Part shown: in pieces, positions 13,381-22,684 of the stretch
Layout of the letters: the number at the start of each line of letters is the position of its first letter
Numbering within the stretch: position 1 is the first letter of the stretch
Source: Streptomyces griseicoloratus
GTDB taxonomy: Bacteria > Actinomycetota > Actinomycetes > Streptomycetales > Streptomycetaceae
Assembly (NCBI RefSeq): GCF_014534645.1
Contig: NZ_JACVQF010000238.1
Span: forward strand, 1 to 64,000
Direction: 5' to 3'
DNA: 64,000 nt
Notes under the pieces: generated by a model
What the model saw: the letters and a program-made list of their open reading frames with translations, nothing else
Database searches by the model: none
Told to the model about the DNA's origin: nothing
Made by a program: the position numbers and the translations under genes

Positions 13381-15834
13381 GTGGCGGGCGAGTCCCCCGA
13401 CAGGTCGAAGCAGCGCGAGTCGTCGGAAGAACCGACGTCGGGGAGCGCGGGTCCGGTTCCCGAGGCCAGGACAGAGGCGAGTGAGACGCGCGATCCGCGG
13501 CTCGCGGTGACACGGGAGGCCGCCAAGTCGCCGGCGTCCGCCGCGGCCGCCGAGTCCCGCGGGGGCGTCGACACGGCGACGCGCGTGCTGTCCGTCCGCG
13601 ACGCCGCGCCCGGCACCGGCACCGGCTCCGCGCCGGAGTCCGAGGCCCGGCCCGACGCCGGGGACGCCGATGCGGAGGGCACCGACGGCTCCGACGCCGG
13701 CACGCCGGCCGACGGCCGGCTGCGGGACGTCGTGGCGGCGTGGGTGACGTCCGCGGAGGAGCGTGCGGCCTCCCGGGCCGCGGGCCAGGCGGCCGCGACG
13801 AAGGCCGAGGAGGCCGAACAGGCGACGGACGACGCCGGGGACGAGGACGAGCCCGAGGCCGGTCAGCGGGCCGCGCAGGAGACGGAGACGTCGTCCGGCG
13901 CGCCCGGGCACACCGACGCCGCACAGGAGCCCGCGGACGCCGACGCCGACGCCCCTGGGGACGCCGGCGAGCCCGAGGCCGCGGAGGCCCCCGAGGCAGC
14001 CGGTACCGCCACGGACTCGGCCGACGACGCCGACGACGCGCCCACCGAGGACGACGAGCCCGGCGACAAGCCCGGCGCCGGTCCGAAGGCCGAGCCGGAC
14101 GCCGCCGACGCCTCCGACGCCGCAGCCGACCGCACCGGCGTCGACCAGCCCACCACCGTCTTCAAGGCCGTACGCCCCTCCGCGCCCGCCGTCGACCAGC
14201 CGACGACCATGCTCAAGCTGGGCGGCGCCGTCGCGGAAGCGGCCAAGAAGGCCGAGCAGGCCAAGAACGCCGAGCAGGCCAAGAAGACCGAGCAGGCCGA
14301 CAAGAGCAACAAGGCTGACAAAACCGACAAGGCCGACCGGCCCGAGGCGGACTCCGAGCGCACCAGCAAGTTCGTCGCGCTCAAGGACTTCGACGACCCG
14401 GCGAGCCGCAAGCCCCAGCGCCCCGACGCCGACAAGCCCGCCACGCCCGCCGCGCCCGCCTCCGGAGCCACCACCGCGCTCCCCCGGATCCGCACCGGCG
14501 TCACCGAGAACTACGCGCAGGCCGGCCCCGAGCGCACCACGCAGCAGCCGCTGCCGCCGAAGCCGCCGCTGGACCTGCTGGCGGAGCTGACCAACACCCC
14601 GCCGCCCCCGGAGACGCCGCTGCGCACGACGGTCCGCCGGGTCAAGATCTGGACCCCGCTGGTCATCCTGCTGGCGATCATCTTTGCGGTCGTACAGGCG
14701 GTCCGCCCGCTGCCGTCCCCCACGCTCACCCTCACCGGCAAGGCCAGCTACACGTTCGACGGCGACCAGCTCCAGTTGCCGTGGCCGGGCGAGGGCCAGG
14801 GCTGGATCGACGCCGACGGCGTCGGCACGATGGGCAACTTCGGCGAGCAGAAGCCCGTGGCCATCGGCTCGGTCGCCAAGACCATGACCGCGTACATCAT
14901 CCTCCGGGACCACCCGCTGAAGCCGGGCGAGGAAGGCCCGAAGATCGAGATCGACGCGACGGCGGAGAAGGAGGGCGGCTACAACAAGGACGGCGAGTCC
15001 ACGCTGGACACGGTCAAGGCGGGCGACACCCTCACCGAGAAGCAGGCCCTGTCGGCCGTCATGATCCCCTCCGCCAACAACATCGCGCGGCTGCTCGCGC
15101 GCTGGGACGCGGGCTCGGAGGCGGCGTTCGTCGAGAAGATGAACGCCACCGCGAAGGAACTGGGGATGACCGACACGAACTACACCGACCCCTCGGGCCT
15201 GAAGGAGACCACCGTCTCCACGGCCGAGGACCAGGTGAAGCTCGGCCGTGCGGCCGTCAAGATCCCGGCCATGGTCGCCATCACCAGCGCGGCGAGCTGG
15301 ACCGACCCCTCCGGCAAGTACTGGACCAACTACAACGAGCTGCCGTACCGCATCGGCGCGATCGGCATCAAGACCGGCAGCACCACCGCGGCCGGGGGCA
15401 ACCTGCTCTTCGCCTCCCGCAAGGAGGTCGACGGGCAGACGGTGACCGTCGTCGGCGCGATCCTCGGCCAGCACAAGCCGAAGATCCTGGAGACGGCCAA
15501 CGCGGTCAGCAAGACCGCGCTGCTCGCCGCCGAGGAGGCGCTGACCTCGTCGACGATCCTGAAGAAGGGCGACGTGGTCGGCTACGTGGACGACCAGCTC
15601 GGCGGCCGTACGCCGGTCGTCGTCACCAAGGACGTCTCCGCCGTCGGCTGGGCCGGTCTGAAGGTGAAGCTGTCCCTCGCCCCCGGCTCCGTGCCGCACA
15701 CCGCGAAGGCCGGCACGAAGGTGGGCACCCTCACCGTGGGTGACGGCACCAGCAGTGCGGTCAAGGTGCCCGTCGCCCTGCAGAAGGACCTCGCCGAGCC
15801 CGGCTTCACGAGCAAGCTGACCCGCCTGGGCTGA
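13381..15834 (+). CDS. D-alanyl-D-alanine carboxypeptidase (low-mass PBP) with long acidic N-terminal region
   Basis: This 817-residue penicillin-binding protein trims peptidoglycan stem peptides. The serine-peptidase S11 motifs are complete: SVAK with nucleophile S497, SAN at 564-566, and KTG at 664-666. Before them lies a region of over 400 residues that is acidic and Ala/Asp/Glu/Pro-rich and looks disordered. A single membrane segment follows near residues 420-440 (WTPLVILLAIIFAVVQAV). So the tail is cytoplasmic and the enzyme domain extracellular. GTG at 13381 was chosen because GGAGGAGG lies 7 nt upstream; ATG at 13321 and 13366 are in frame but have poorer sites. Confidence 0.93.
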   Translation: MAGESPDRSKQRESSEEPTSGSAGPVPEARTEASETRDPRLAVTREAAKSPASAAAAESRGGVDTATRVLSVRDAAPGTGTGSAPESEARPDAGDADAEGTDGSDAGTPADGRLRDVVAAWVTSAEERAASRAAGQAAATKAEEAEQATDDAGDEDEPEAGQRAAQETETSSGAPGHTDAAQEPADADADAPGDAGEPEAAEAPEAAGTATDSADDADDAPTEDDEPGDKPGAGPKAEPDAADASDAAADRTGVDQPTTVFKAVRPSAPAVDQPTTMLKLGGAVAEAAKKAEQAKNAEQAKKTEQADKSNKADKTDKADRPEADSERTSKFVALKDFDDPASRKPQRPDADKPATPAAPASGATTALPRIRTGVTENYAQAGPERTTQQPLPPKPPLDLLAELTNTPPPPETPLRTTVRRVKIWTPLVILLAIIFAVVQAVRPLPSPTLTLTGKASYTFDGDQLQLPWPGEGQGWIDADGVGTMGNFGEQKPVAIGSVAKTMTAYIILRDHPLKPGEEGPKIEIDATAEKEGGYNKDGESTLDTVKAGDTLTEKQALSAVMIPSANNIARLLARWDAGSEAAFVEKMNATAKELGMTDTNYTDPSGLKETTVSTAEDQVKLGRAAVKIPAMVAITSAASWTDPSGKYWTNYNELPYRIGAIGIKTGSTTAAGGNLLFASRKEVDGQTVTVVGAILGQHKPKILETANAVSKTALLAAEEALTSSTILKKGDVVGYVDDQLGGRTPVVVTKDVSAVGWAGLKVKLSLAPGSVPHTAKAGTKVGTLTVGDGTSSAVKVPVALQKDLAEPGFTSKLTRLG

Positions 15835-15844
15835 GCCCGGCCGA

Positions 15845-15870
15845 GCCCCGCGGCGAGCGTGCCGCGGGGC
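15845..15870 (+). terminator. Terminator after the PBP gene
   Basis: GCCCCGCGGC (15845-15854) and GCCGCGGGGC (15861-15870) form a perfect 10-bp stem with a 6-nt loop, 10 bp after the stop codon. Confidence 0.7.
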
Positions 15871-16020
15871 GCCCGCCGCATACGGGCGAGCCAGGCCGCG
15901 GGGGTGCGTGCTAGCGTCACGAATCGGGGCAAGGTCGCCGGTCGTGGGAACGCGGCCGTGAACGGTACGGAAACGGGACGCGGCCGAGAGCAGAACACGG
16001 GACACGGGGAGTGCCTTCAG

Positions 16021-17901
16021 GTGGCCACTGCGGAGCCGACACGCGCCGACGACGCCGATCAGGGCCCGGGAGCCGGCCCGCGAATATCCGCACCCTCGCC
16101 GAGCGGTGGGAGCGGCGGCGACGGGGGCCGCGACGGCGACCGCGCGCGGACGGCGGCTCCCGAGTCCGCCGCGAGGTCCGCGGCCCGGCGCCTGCGCGAG
16201 CGGGTGCTGCGCCATCCGGCCCTGTCCGTCACCGCCCTCGCCGGACTGCTCCACGTCGTCTGGTTCTTCACGTTCGCGAACAGTGGCGGCGATCTCGCGG
16301 CGCAGGACGCGTGGGCGGAGTTCGTCGGCCGCCATCCGGACTCGGCGTACAACCTCGCCTGGTACGGCGGCATGCACCCGGTGTCGTACAGCGTGGTCTC
16401 GCCGTACCTGATGTCCGTCCTCGGCGTCCGTACGACGCTGATGATCGCCGGGACCCTCTCGGCCGGCCTGCTCACCTTGATCCTGCTGCGCAGCCGTGCG
16501 GTGCGGAACCCGCTGTGGGCGTCGCTGGCCGGTCTGTTCGGGCTGCTGTGCAACGCGGTCTCGGGCCGGGTGACGTTCGGGCTGGGCACGATGTTCGCAC
16601 TGGGTGCGGTCGCGGTCGTGTTCTGCTGGCCCTACCGGTGGCGCTACAAGCGCTGGGCCAAGGCCCTGTGCGCGGCGCCGCTGGCCGCGCTGGCGACGAT
16701 GGCCTCACCGGTCGCGGGCCTGTTCGTGGGCCTGGTGGCGGTCGCGCTGTTCCTGCAGAAGCGCCGGCCGGGCGCCTGGGCGCTGGGGCTGGCGCCGAGC
16801 GCGGTCGTGGCGCTGTCGGCCTGGCTGTTCCCCTTCTCCGGCACGCAGCCGATGTCCTTCGGCTCGGCGTCCCTGCCGGTGCTCTACTCGGCCATCGTGT
16901 TCCTGGTCGTGCCGCGCACGTGGACGACCGTGCGGATCACGGCCGCGGTGTACGGGCTGGCCGTGCTGCTGGTCTGGCTGATCAGCTCCCAGATCGGCTC
17001 GAACGTCACGCGGCTGGCGATGCTGTTCGCCGGGGCCGCGCTGGTGGCCGCGCTGCCGTTCGCGGTGCCGCGGTCGCGCAAGTGGTACGCGATCGTGATC
17101 GCCTTCGTCGGTTTCGTCGGCTGGATCGGCTACAAGTCGGTCGACGACATCATCCACACCACCCCGCGCGCCTCCTGGGCGCGTGAGCTGGCCCCGCTCG
17201 TCAACGAGCTGCAGGAGGTCGGCGCGGAGAAGGGCCGTGTCGAGGTGGTCCCGGCCCGCTCGCACCGCGAGGCGTCCGCGCTCGCCCCGTACGTGAACCT
17301 GGCCCGCGGCTGGAACCGCCAGGCCGACATGGAACGCAACCCCCTCTTCTACGACGACACCCTGAACTCGGCGAACTACCACGAGTGGCTGGAGCGCTGG
17401 GCCGTGCACTTCGTCGTCCTGCCGAAGGACGAGCCGGACGGCGACGGCGGCGAGCGGGAGCGTGAGCTGGTCCAGCGGGGTCTGCCGTATCTGAAGCAGA
17501 TCTGGGGCGACGCCAACTGGCAGCTGTTCCGGGTGACCGACCCGACGCCGCTGGCCGAGCCGAACGCGGTCGTCCAGCGGGCCGAGCAGGGCGAGTGGAC
17601 GATCGACGTCAGGCAGGCCGGCCGCGTCCTCGTCCGCATCCCGTACTCGCCGTGGCTGTCCCTGGTGGACGCCGACGGCAAGAAGCTCCAGGCGCCCCAG
17701 GAGACCGAGGCCTCCAAGAACCGTCCCGACGAGGACTCGCCGAAGACGTACGAGAACGTCAACGGCTGCCTGACGGAGACGGAGGAGAGCGCCGAGGGCG
17801 ACAAGTGGACGCTGCTGGTCGCCCCCGAGCCGGGCACCTACCGGCTGGCGGCCCCGTACACGCTGCCCCGGGGCACGCCGTGCCCGGACGAGCTGAAGTA
17901 G
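16021..17901 (+). CDS. Multi-pass integral membrane protein
   Basis: This 626-residue protein has a charged, Pro/Gly-rich N-terminal tail of about 60 residues, then roughly ten hydrophobic segments (about 65-410) and a soluble C-terminal part of about 200 residues. The acidic loop AQDAWAEFVGRHPDSAYNLA after the first segment recalls GT-C type glycosyltransferases, but I cannot assign an activity. It is often annotated loosely as an MFS protein, which the topology does not support. GTG at 16021 has GGGGAG upstream and was preferred to the open upstream frame. It follows the PBP gene, so a role in the envelope is possible. Confidence 0.85.
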   Translation: MATAEPTRADDADQGPGAGPRISAPSPSGGSGGDGGRDGDRARTAAPESAARSAARRLRERVLRHPALSVTALAGLLHVVWFFTFANSGGDLAAQDAWAEFVGRHPDSAYNLAWYGGMHPVSYSVVSPYLMSVLGVRTTLMIAGTLSAGLLTLILLRSRAVRNPLWASLAGLFGLLCNAVSGRVTFGLGTMFALGAVAVVFCWPYRWRYKRWAKALCAAPLAALATMASPVAGLFVGLVAVALFLQKRRPGAWALGLAPSAVVALSAWLFPFSGTQPMSFGSASLPVLYSAIVFLVVPRTWTTVRITAAVYGLAVLLVWLISSQIGSNVTRLAMLFAGAALVAALPFAVPRSRKWYAIVIAFVGFVGWIGYKSVDDIIHTTPRASWARELAPLVNELQEVGAEKGRVEVVPARSHREASALAPYVNLARGWNRQADMERNPLFYDDTLNSANYHEWLERWAVHFVVLPKDEPDGDGGERERELVQRGLPYLKQIWGDANWQLFRVTDPTPLAEPNAVVQRAEQGEWTIDVRQAGRVLVRIPYSPWLSLVDADGKKLQAPQETEASKNRPDEDSPKTYENVNGCLTETEESAEGDKWTLLVAPEPGTYRLAAPYTLPRGTPCPDELK

Positions 17902-18138
17902 CCCGAACCACCGCGCCGGACGACGATATCGAGACACCCGCTTCCGGTTCACAGACATGAACCAAGGTCAGTGAGCCGAACCTTTTTACTCGCTCTTGAC
18001 CTTCCGCTTCCTTGTCGTGCCTACGTCGTCGATCCCACGATGAGCGGGCACTTCGCGGCCTGCCACGCCCTCACCCCGCTCATGCGAAGTGCCAGCCTGC
18101 TGAGCGGAGTTCACAAGGCGGACCCTGGAAGGGGGCAC

Positions 18139-19716
18139 ATGAACGGTCTCGACTGGGCCGTGCTCATCGGCTACTTCGCCGTGATGGTGGCGATCGGCGT
18201 CTGGTCGCACAAGCGCGTGGACAACGTCAGCGACTTCTTCACGGCCGGCGGCAGGATGCCCTGGTGGCTCTCCGGCATCTCCCACCACATGTCGGGCTAC
18301 AGCGCGGTGATGTTCACCGGATACGCCGGCATCGCCTACACCTACGGCGTCACGTCCTTCGTGACCTGGTCGTTCCCCATCGCCCTCGGCATCGCCGTCG
18401 GGTCGAAGCTGTTCGCACCGCGCATCAACCGGCTGCGCTCACGCCTGCACGTGGCCTCCCCGCTGGAGTACCTGAAGAACCGGTACAACCTGCCCACCCA
18501 GCAGGCCCTGGCCTGGTCCGGCATGCTGCTGAAGATCGTGGACGTGGGCGCGAAGTGGGCGGCCATCGCCACGCTGCTGTCCGTGTTCACCGGCATCTCG
18601 CTGAACCAGGGCATCCTCATCACCGGCGTCGTCACCGGCATCTACTGCACGATCGGCGGCCTGTGGGCGGACGCGCTGACCGAGCTCGGGCAGTTCGTCA
18701 TCCAGCTGCTGGCCGGCATCGCGATGTTCGTCGCGGTCGTCGTCGAGCTCGGCGACCACGGCGGCTTCTTCGGCGTCTGGGACGAGCCGGCGCTCCAGGG
18801 TCACGAGAAACCGCTGGTCGGCCCGTACGGCACGGTGTTCCTGCTGGCGTTCCTCTTCATCAAGCTCTTCGAGTACAACGGCGGCATGCTCAACCAGGCC
18901 CAGCGCTACATGGCCACGCCCAACGCGCGCGAGGCCGAGCGGTCGGCGCGGCTGTCGGCGGTGCTGTGGCTGGTCTGGCCGCTGGTGCTGTTCTTCCCGA
19001 TGTGGATGTCGCCGCTGCTGGTCGAGTCGCAGAAGCCGGACGGCTCCGACTCCTACGCCCTGATGACCGAGCAGCTCCTTCCGCACGGCCTGCTCGGCCT
19101 GGTCATCGTCGGCTTCTTCTCGCACACCATGGCCATGTGCTCCTCCGACGCCAACGCCATCGCCGCCGTGTTCACCCGTGACGTGGCGCCGGTGCTGTCG
19201 GCGAGGGCGCGGGCCTGGGGCGAGCGGTCCGGGCTGCTGGCGGCCCGGCTGACCACGGTCGTCTTCCTCGCCCTGTCGATGGCGGTGGCAACGCAGGTCA
19301 ACTCGCCCACGTTCAAGGACATCATCACCGTCGTCATCAAGTGGGTCGCCGGTCTGATGGGCCCGATCGCGATCCCGATGATGCTCGGCCTGCTCCGGCC
19401 CTTCCGCCGCTCGGGCCCGACGGCCGCGCTCACCAGCTGGGCGGTCGGCCTACTCGCCTTCTGGCTGGTCAACTACCCGATCCACTGGAACGTGGAGGGC
19501 GGGGTGCCGCTGCAGTACCAGGTCTCGATCCCGCTGGCGGTGTCGCTGGTCCTGTACGTCCTGATCGGCTACCTCAAGCCGGAGGACACGCCGGAACGGC
19601 TCGCGATCATCGAGCGGGTCAACACGGACGACGACTCCTCCGGGGCCGCGGCGGCGGTCCCGGCACCGGCGGGCGGGGCGGACGAGGCCGTGTCCCGCAC
19701 GCGGGTGAAGGACTAG
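18139..19716 (+). CDS. Sodium:solute symporter family protein
   Basis: This 525-residue transporter of the SSS family has about 13 membrane helices and begins MNGLDWAVLIGYFAVMVAIG. The family features FFTAGGRMPWWLSGISHHMS and the block PTQQALAWSGMLLKIVDVGA are present. SSS proteins import sugars, amino acids or organic acids with sodium; the substrate is not clear, though the FFTAGGR start is nearest the SGLT-like branch. ATG at 18139 follows GGAAGGGGG and was chosen over the frame extension to 17971. Its stop abuts the stop of the convergent ADP-ribosylglycohydrolase gene. Confidence 0.92.
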   Translation: MNGLDWAVLIGYFAVMVAIGVWSHKRVDNVSDFFTAGGRMPWWLSGISHHMSGYSAVMFTGYAGIAYTYGVTSFVTWSFPIALGIAVGSKLFAPRINRLRSRLHVASPLEYLKNRYNLPTQQALAWSGMLLKIVDVGAKWAAIATLLSVFTGISLNQGILITGVVTGIYCTIGGLWADALTELGQFVIQLLAGIAMFVAVVVELGDHGGFFGVWDEPALQGHEKPLVGPYGTVFLLAFLFIKLFEYNGGMLNQAQRYMATPNAREAERSARLSAVLWLVWPLVLFFPMWMSPLLVESQKPDGSDSYALMTEQLLPHGLLGLVIVGFFSHTMAMCSSDANAIAAVFTRDVAPVLSARARAWGERSGLLAARLTTVVFLALSMAVATQVNSPTFKDIITVVIKWVAGLMGPIAIPMMLGLLRPFRRSGPTAALTSWAVGLLAFWLVNYPIHWNVEGGVPLQYQVSIPLAVSLVLYVLIGYLKPEDTPERLAIIERVNTDDDSSGAAAAVPAPAGGADEAVSRTRVKD

Positions 19717-20832
19717 TCAGGCCCTCGGGTAGCGGGCCAGCCAACCCGGCGACGACCCGGCCGGTCCGTGCAGCGCCGGGCCCTGGGTCATCTCCATGGC
19801 GAAGTCGTCGGCCAGCTCCAGGATCGTGGGGCGGCCCTCCAGCTCGGCCAGCCAGGCCGGCGGGAGGGCCGTCTCGCCGTGCAGGGCACCGAGCAGCCCG
19901 CCGGTCAGGGCGCCCGTCGCGGCGGACGGCCCGCCGTGGTTGACGGCGAGCCGCAGCCCGTGCCGGACGTCCTCGCCGACGAGCGCGCAGTACACGGCGG
20001 CCGCCGTGACGCCCTCCGCCGCGCCCTCCCCGATCAGCTCGGTCACCCGCGCCGGGGTGGGCAGCCCCTGCCGCACCGCGCCCAGCGCGTGCTGGAGCGC
20101 GTCCGACACCGGCTGGTGGCCGGGCCGCGCGGCGAGCAGGGCGAGCGCCCGCTGCACGGCCGCGTCCACGCTCTCGCCGCGCGCCAGCCCGTGCACGACC
20201 ACGGCGTACGCGCCCGCCGCCAGGCAGGCGGTGGGGTGGCCGTGGGTCTGCGCCGCGCACTCCACGGCGAGCTGGGCCACGAGCTGCGGCTCCCACCCCA
20301 CCAGCAGCCCGAACGGGGCGGACCGGCCGACCGCCTCGGGCCCGCGCTCACCGGGGTTCTTGGGCGCCTCCGGGGTGCCCATGGTCTCGTCGCCCAGCCC
20401 CAGCAGCAGCGCCCGCGTCGCGTCCCGCCGGGCGTACAGCCACTCCTCGCGGGCCAGCCACCCGTCGTCCTTGCGCCGCTCGTCCGGACCCCAGTCGCGC
20501 TGGGTCGCGGCCCACCGCCGGTACGCCCGGTGCAGATCGGTCGGCGGATGCCAGGCGCCGGTGTCCCGCCGCACCTGGGCGCGTATCAGCCCGTCGACGG
20601 AGAACAGGCTGAGCTGCGTGAGATGGGTGACGGCACCGCGCCGCCCGTAGGCGGACGCCAGATCGACGAGCCCTTCCGCGCCGTACTTCTCCCGGATCTC
20701 CTCGATCCCGAGCCCGTCGACGGGCGCGCCCAGCGCGTCCCCGACGGCCGCCCCGAGCAGCGTCCCGCGCACCCGGCTCCGGAAGTCCTGCTGCTCGGCA
20801 CGGCCCCAGACGGCACCGGCTGTCGCGCCCAC
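19717..20832 (-). CDS. ADP-ribosylglycohydrolase-like protein with degenerate metal site
   Basis: This 371-residue protein has the full ADP-ribosylglycohydrolase fold: start RSRVRGTLLGAAVGDALGAP, and end blocks ILELADDFAMEMTQGPALHG. But the two metal-binding motifs are altered. The usual TDDTQ is THLTQ at 69-73, and the usual NHSGDSDST reads NHGGPSAAT at 298-306, so all the aspartates that bind magnesium there are gone. It is probably a pseudoenzyme that may still bind ADP-ribose. GTG at 20832 was chosen with GGGGAGGG upstream. It converges on the symporter gene with no spacer. Confidence 0.88.
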   Translation of the reverse strand: MGATAGAVWGRAEQQDFRSRVRGTLLGAAVGDALGAPVDGLGIEEIREKYGAEGLVDLASAYGRRGAVTHLTQLSLFSVDGLIRAQVRRDTGAWHPPTDLHRAYRRWAATQRDWGPDERRKDDGWLAREEWLYARRDATRALLLGLGDETMGTPEAPKNPGERGPEAVGRSAPFGLLVGWEPQLVAQLAVECAAQTHGHPTACLAAGAYAVVVHGLARGESVDAAVQRALALLAARPGHQPVSDALQHALGAVRQGLPTPARVTELIGEGAAEGVTAAAVYCALVGEDVRHGLRLAVNHGGPSAATGALTGGLLGALHGETALPPAWLAELEGRPTILELADDFAMEMTQGPALHGPAGSSPGWLARYPRA

Positions 20833-20954
20833 TTGGCCCTCCCCACGGAACCGTCCGTACGTACGACGGGAGCACTGTAATCGAACGGGGACGGCCGGTT
20901 CAGGGGTGGAAAGGTGTGGGATGTGTGGGCCGAGTGACGGGGAGTGGTCGCTTG

Positions 20955-21215
20955 TCAGCCGTACCAGGTCACGTGGCAAACGTAGACGCACTCATGGCGT
21001 GGCACCGGCAGGAAGCTGATGAATCCGCGACCGCCGAGCAGGTCGAACTCGCGCAGCCCACCTTCACGGTCCAAAGGTCTGCCCACCCGCACGGAATCGT
21101 GGCCCAGAACCGCCAATTCGCCGGCCAGCCGCTCCACCTCGGCCACTACTCCGGGCGGCAGGCCACCTGCCACGTACTCGGCGCTCGGGTTGTAGTCCCA
21201 GGACCAGTCGGTCAC
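20955..21215 (-). CDS. Small protein translationally coupled to a DUF6247 gene
   Basis: This 86-residue protein is not recognised with certainty. It begins MTDWSWDYNPSAEYVAGGLP, has a helix with a leucine-rich face (VVAEVERLAGELAVLG) and ends in short beta strands (GRGFISFLPVPRHECVYVC), a size and layout like a RelE/ParE toxin. Its ATG overlaps the stop of the DUF6247 gene by 4 bp. Order DUF6247 then small protein is seen in many Streptomyces and suggests a toxin-antitoxin-like pair; this is inference. Confidence 0.75.
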   Translation of the reverse strand: MTDWSWDYNPSAEYVAGGLPPGVVAEVERLAGELAVLGHDSVRVGRPLDREGGLREFDLLGGRGFISFLPVPRHECVYVCHVTWYG

Positions 21216-21559
21216 AGCCCTGCCTCTGCCTCCGCCGCCTCGCGGATCGCCCGAATCTCTGCGATCGCATCGGACGGCTCCTGCTCCCCGGTGTCCACGA
21301 TCCGTTCCAGCTCTCGCAGCCGCTCAGCCCGAGCCGGATGGCGTTCGATCGCGACGAATACGGCCCAGGAGTGCACGAAGGCGCGCAGCGGCGCCAGGCT
21401 CTGGGTCTGCTGGGCGTTGGTCGTGGCCTCGAAGAGGTGCTGCGTGAGCGCCGGAAGCCGACTCGGCGCGATCCGCGCGACCGCGTTGCGCAGGGCGTCC
21501 GGAGTCAGCTCAGGCATGGGGATCAGCGGTCCGTACGGGCCGTCGCTCTGAGCGCTCAT
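21212..21559 (-). CDS. DUF6247 family protein
   Basis: This 115-residue helical protein fits DUF6247, with the Pro-rich opening YGPLIPMPELTPDALRNAVA and the block RAFVHSWAVFVAIERHP. ATG at 21559 follows GGAGGTCACC. It is the first gene of a two-gene unit with the small protein downstream (4-bp overlap). DUF6247 genes often lie upstream of RelE-like toxin genes, which makes it a candidate antitoxin. No DNA-binding motif can be seen. Confidence 0.8.
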   Translation of the reverse strand: MSAQSDGPYGPLIPMPELTPDALRNAVARIAPSRLPALTQHLFEATTNAQQTQSLAPLRAFVHSWAVFVAIERHPARAERLRELERIVDTGEQEPSDAIAEIRAIREAAEAEAGL

Positions 21560-21660
21560 GGTGACCTCCGGTGCTGCTGGTTCGCTCCACGTACGGTACC
21601 GGCGGAGGCTGCGGTACGCGGCTGGGGCGGCACAGGCCGCACGACTCGTTTCCGGCATGC

Positions 21661-22458
21661 CTAAGCCGCCTTCCGTCCCGTCGTCCGGCAGTCGCGGCAG
21701 TGGCCCGGTTGTGGGGCGCGGAAGGCGCGGTCGCAGCCGTCGCAGGTCTGGAGGGGGTCGGGGTGGTGGGCGACGGGGGACGTCGTGGGGCCGGGCGCGG
21801 GGAGGCTCGGTGGGAGGTCCGTGGTGAGGCGGTGTGCCAGGAAGGCCGCCGGGTGCCGGATCGGGTCCTGGGGCAGGCCCGTCGTCAGGACGCGCTCCAC
21901 GGTGGTCGCCGGCACGCCGCGATCCAGCCAGGCGGACACGGCCGGGGCAAGGCGGCTCACGTCCCGGGCCGTCAGCGTCAGGCGGGGTTCATCGACGCCG
22001 ATGCGGGCGAGCAGGCGGGCCGCCTTGGGGTGGAGCTGCGGCTTCTCGGTCTCCGGTTCGGCCTGAGCGGGAGACGGAGCGGGGGCCGCCGCCGCTGCGA
22101 CCACAGCACCGGGCCTGTTGAAGGAGACCGTCCGGGTCACGACTCGACCCGATTGAAGACGCTCCTTGGTGCGTGCGAGGTACCCGTGCTCCTCAAGCTC
22201 CCGCAGCGCCGCCGCGATCCGGATCTCGCCCTCGGGGAACTTCGCCGCCAGCGACTTGATCCCGATCGGGGTCCTGGCGGGCAGCGACTGGATGTGGACC
22301 GCCAGGCCGATCGCCGTCAGCGACAGGTCCGGGTGCTGGAGGAGGTGGTTGCCGACCACCGTGAAGTTCTCGGTGTGGGGCACGTTGCAGTGCTCGACTC
22401 CCCCGGCAGAACCGCCAGACGCGGGGTGCGCGTGCGCGCTAGGGTGCTGCTCAGTCAT
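21661..22458 (-). CDS. Winged-helix protein with C-terminal zinc-finger-like motif
   Basis: This 265-residue protein has a DNA-binding N-terminal domain of the replication-initiator or MarR-like winged-helix type at about 25-110 (NFTVVGNHLLQHPDLSLTAI, then GEIRIAAALRELEEHGYLAR). A Pro/Ala linker and a helical middle follow. A cysteine cluster CDGCDRAF..GHCRDC near residues 243-259 looks like a zinc finger. Similar proteins occur in several copies per Streptomyces genome near XRE/DUF397 genes and on integrative elements. ATG at 22458 has AAGGAG; a longer form from 22530 is possible. The role is unknown. Confidence 0.8.
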   Translation of the reverse strand: MTEQHPSAHAHPASGGSAGGVEHCNVPHTENFTVVGNHLLQHPDLSLTAIGLAVHIQSLPARTPIGIKSLAAKFPEGEIRIAAALRELEEHGYLARTKERLQSGRVVTRTVSFNRPGAVVAAAAAPAPSPAQAEPETEKPQLHPKAARLLARIGVDEPRLTLTARDVSRLAPAVSAWLDRGVPATTVERVLTTGLPQDPIRHPAAFLAHRLTTDLPPSLPAPGPTTSPVAHHPDPLQTCDGCDRAFRAPQPGHCRDCRTTGRKAA

Positions 22459-22684
22459 CGGGAAGCTCCTTACTTCCTCGGTGATCAGGCCCTCGCCCTG
22501 GGATGGCCGTCCCGGCGAGGGCCGATGCATGTCTGCGGTTGTTGCGGCTGACGCTGCACCACAACTGGCGTTCCGCGCCAGCCGACTTGACGATTTTCAC
22601 TCCGGCGGGTGATCGCCGGGGACGGCAGGGGCGGGTTCGGTTCTTTCCCCGGTTCTTTGGTCTTTGGCGTCGGGACCGACCGGG

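Noticed and set aside
13282-16377. A 1031-codon minus-strand open frame opposite the PBP gene
   Set aside because: It is the mirror of the Ala/Asp-rich PBP tail, has no start signal and gives a Gly/Arg/Leu-rich product.
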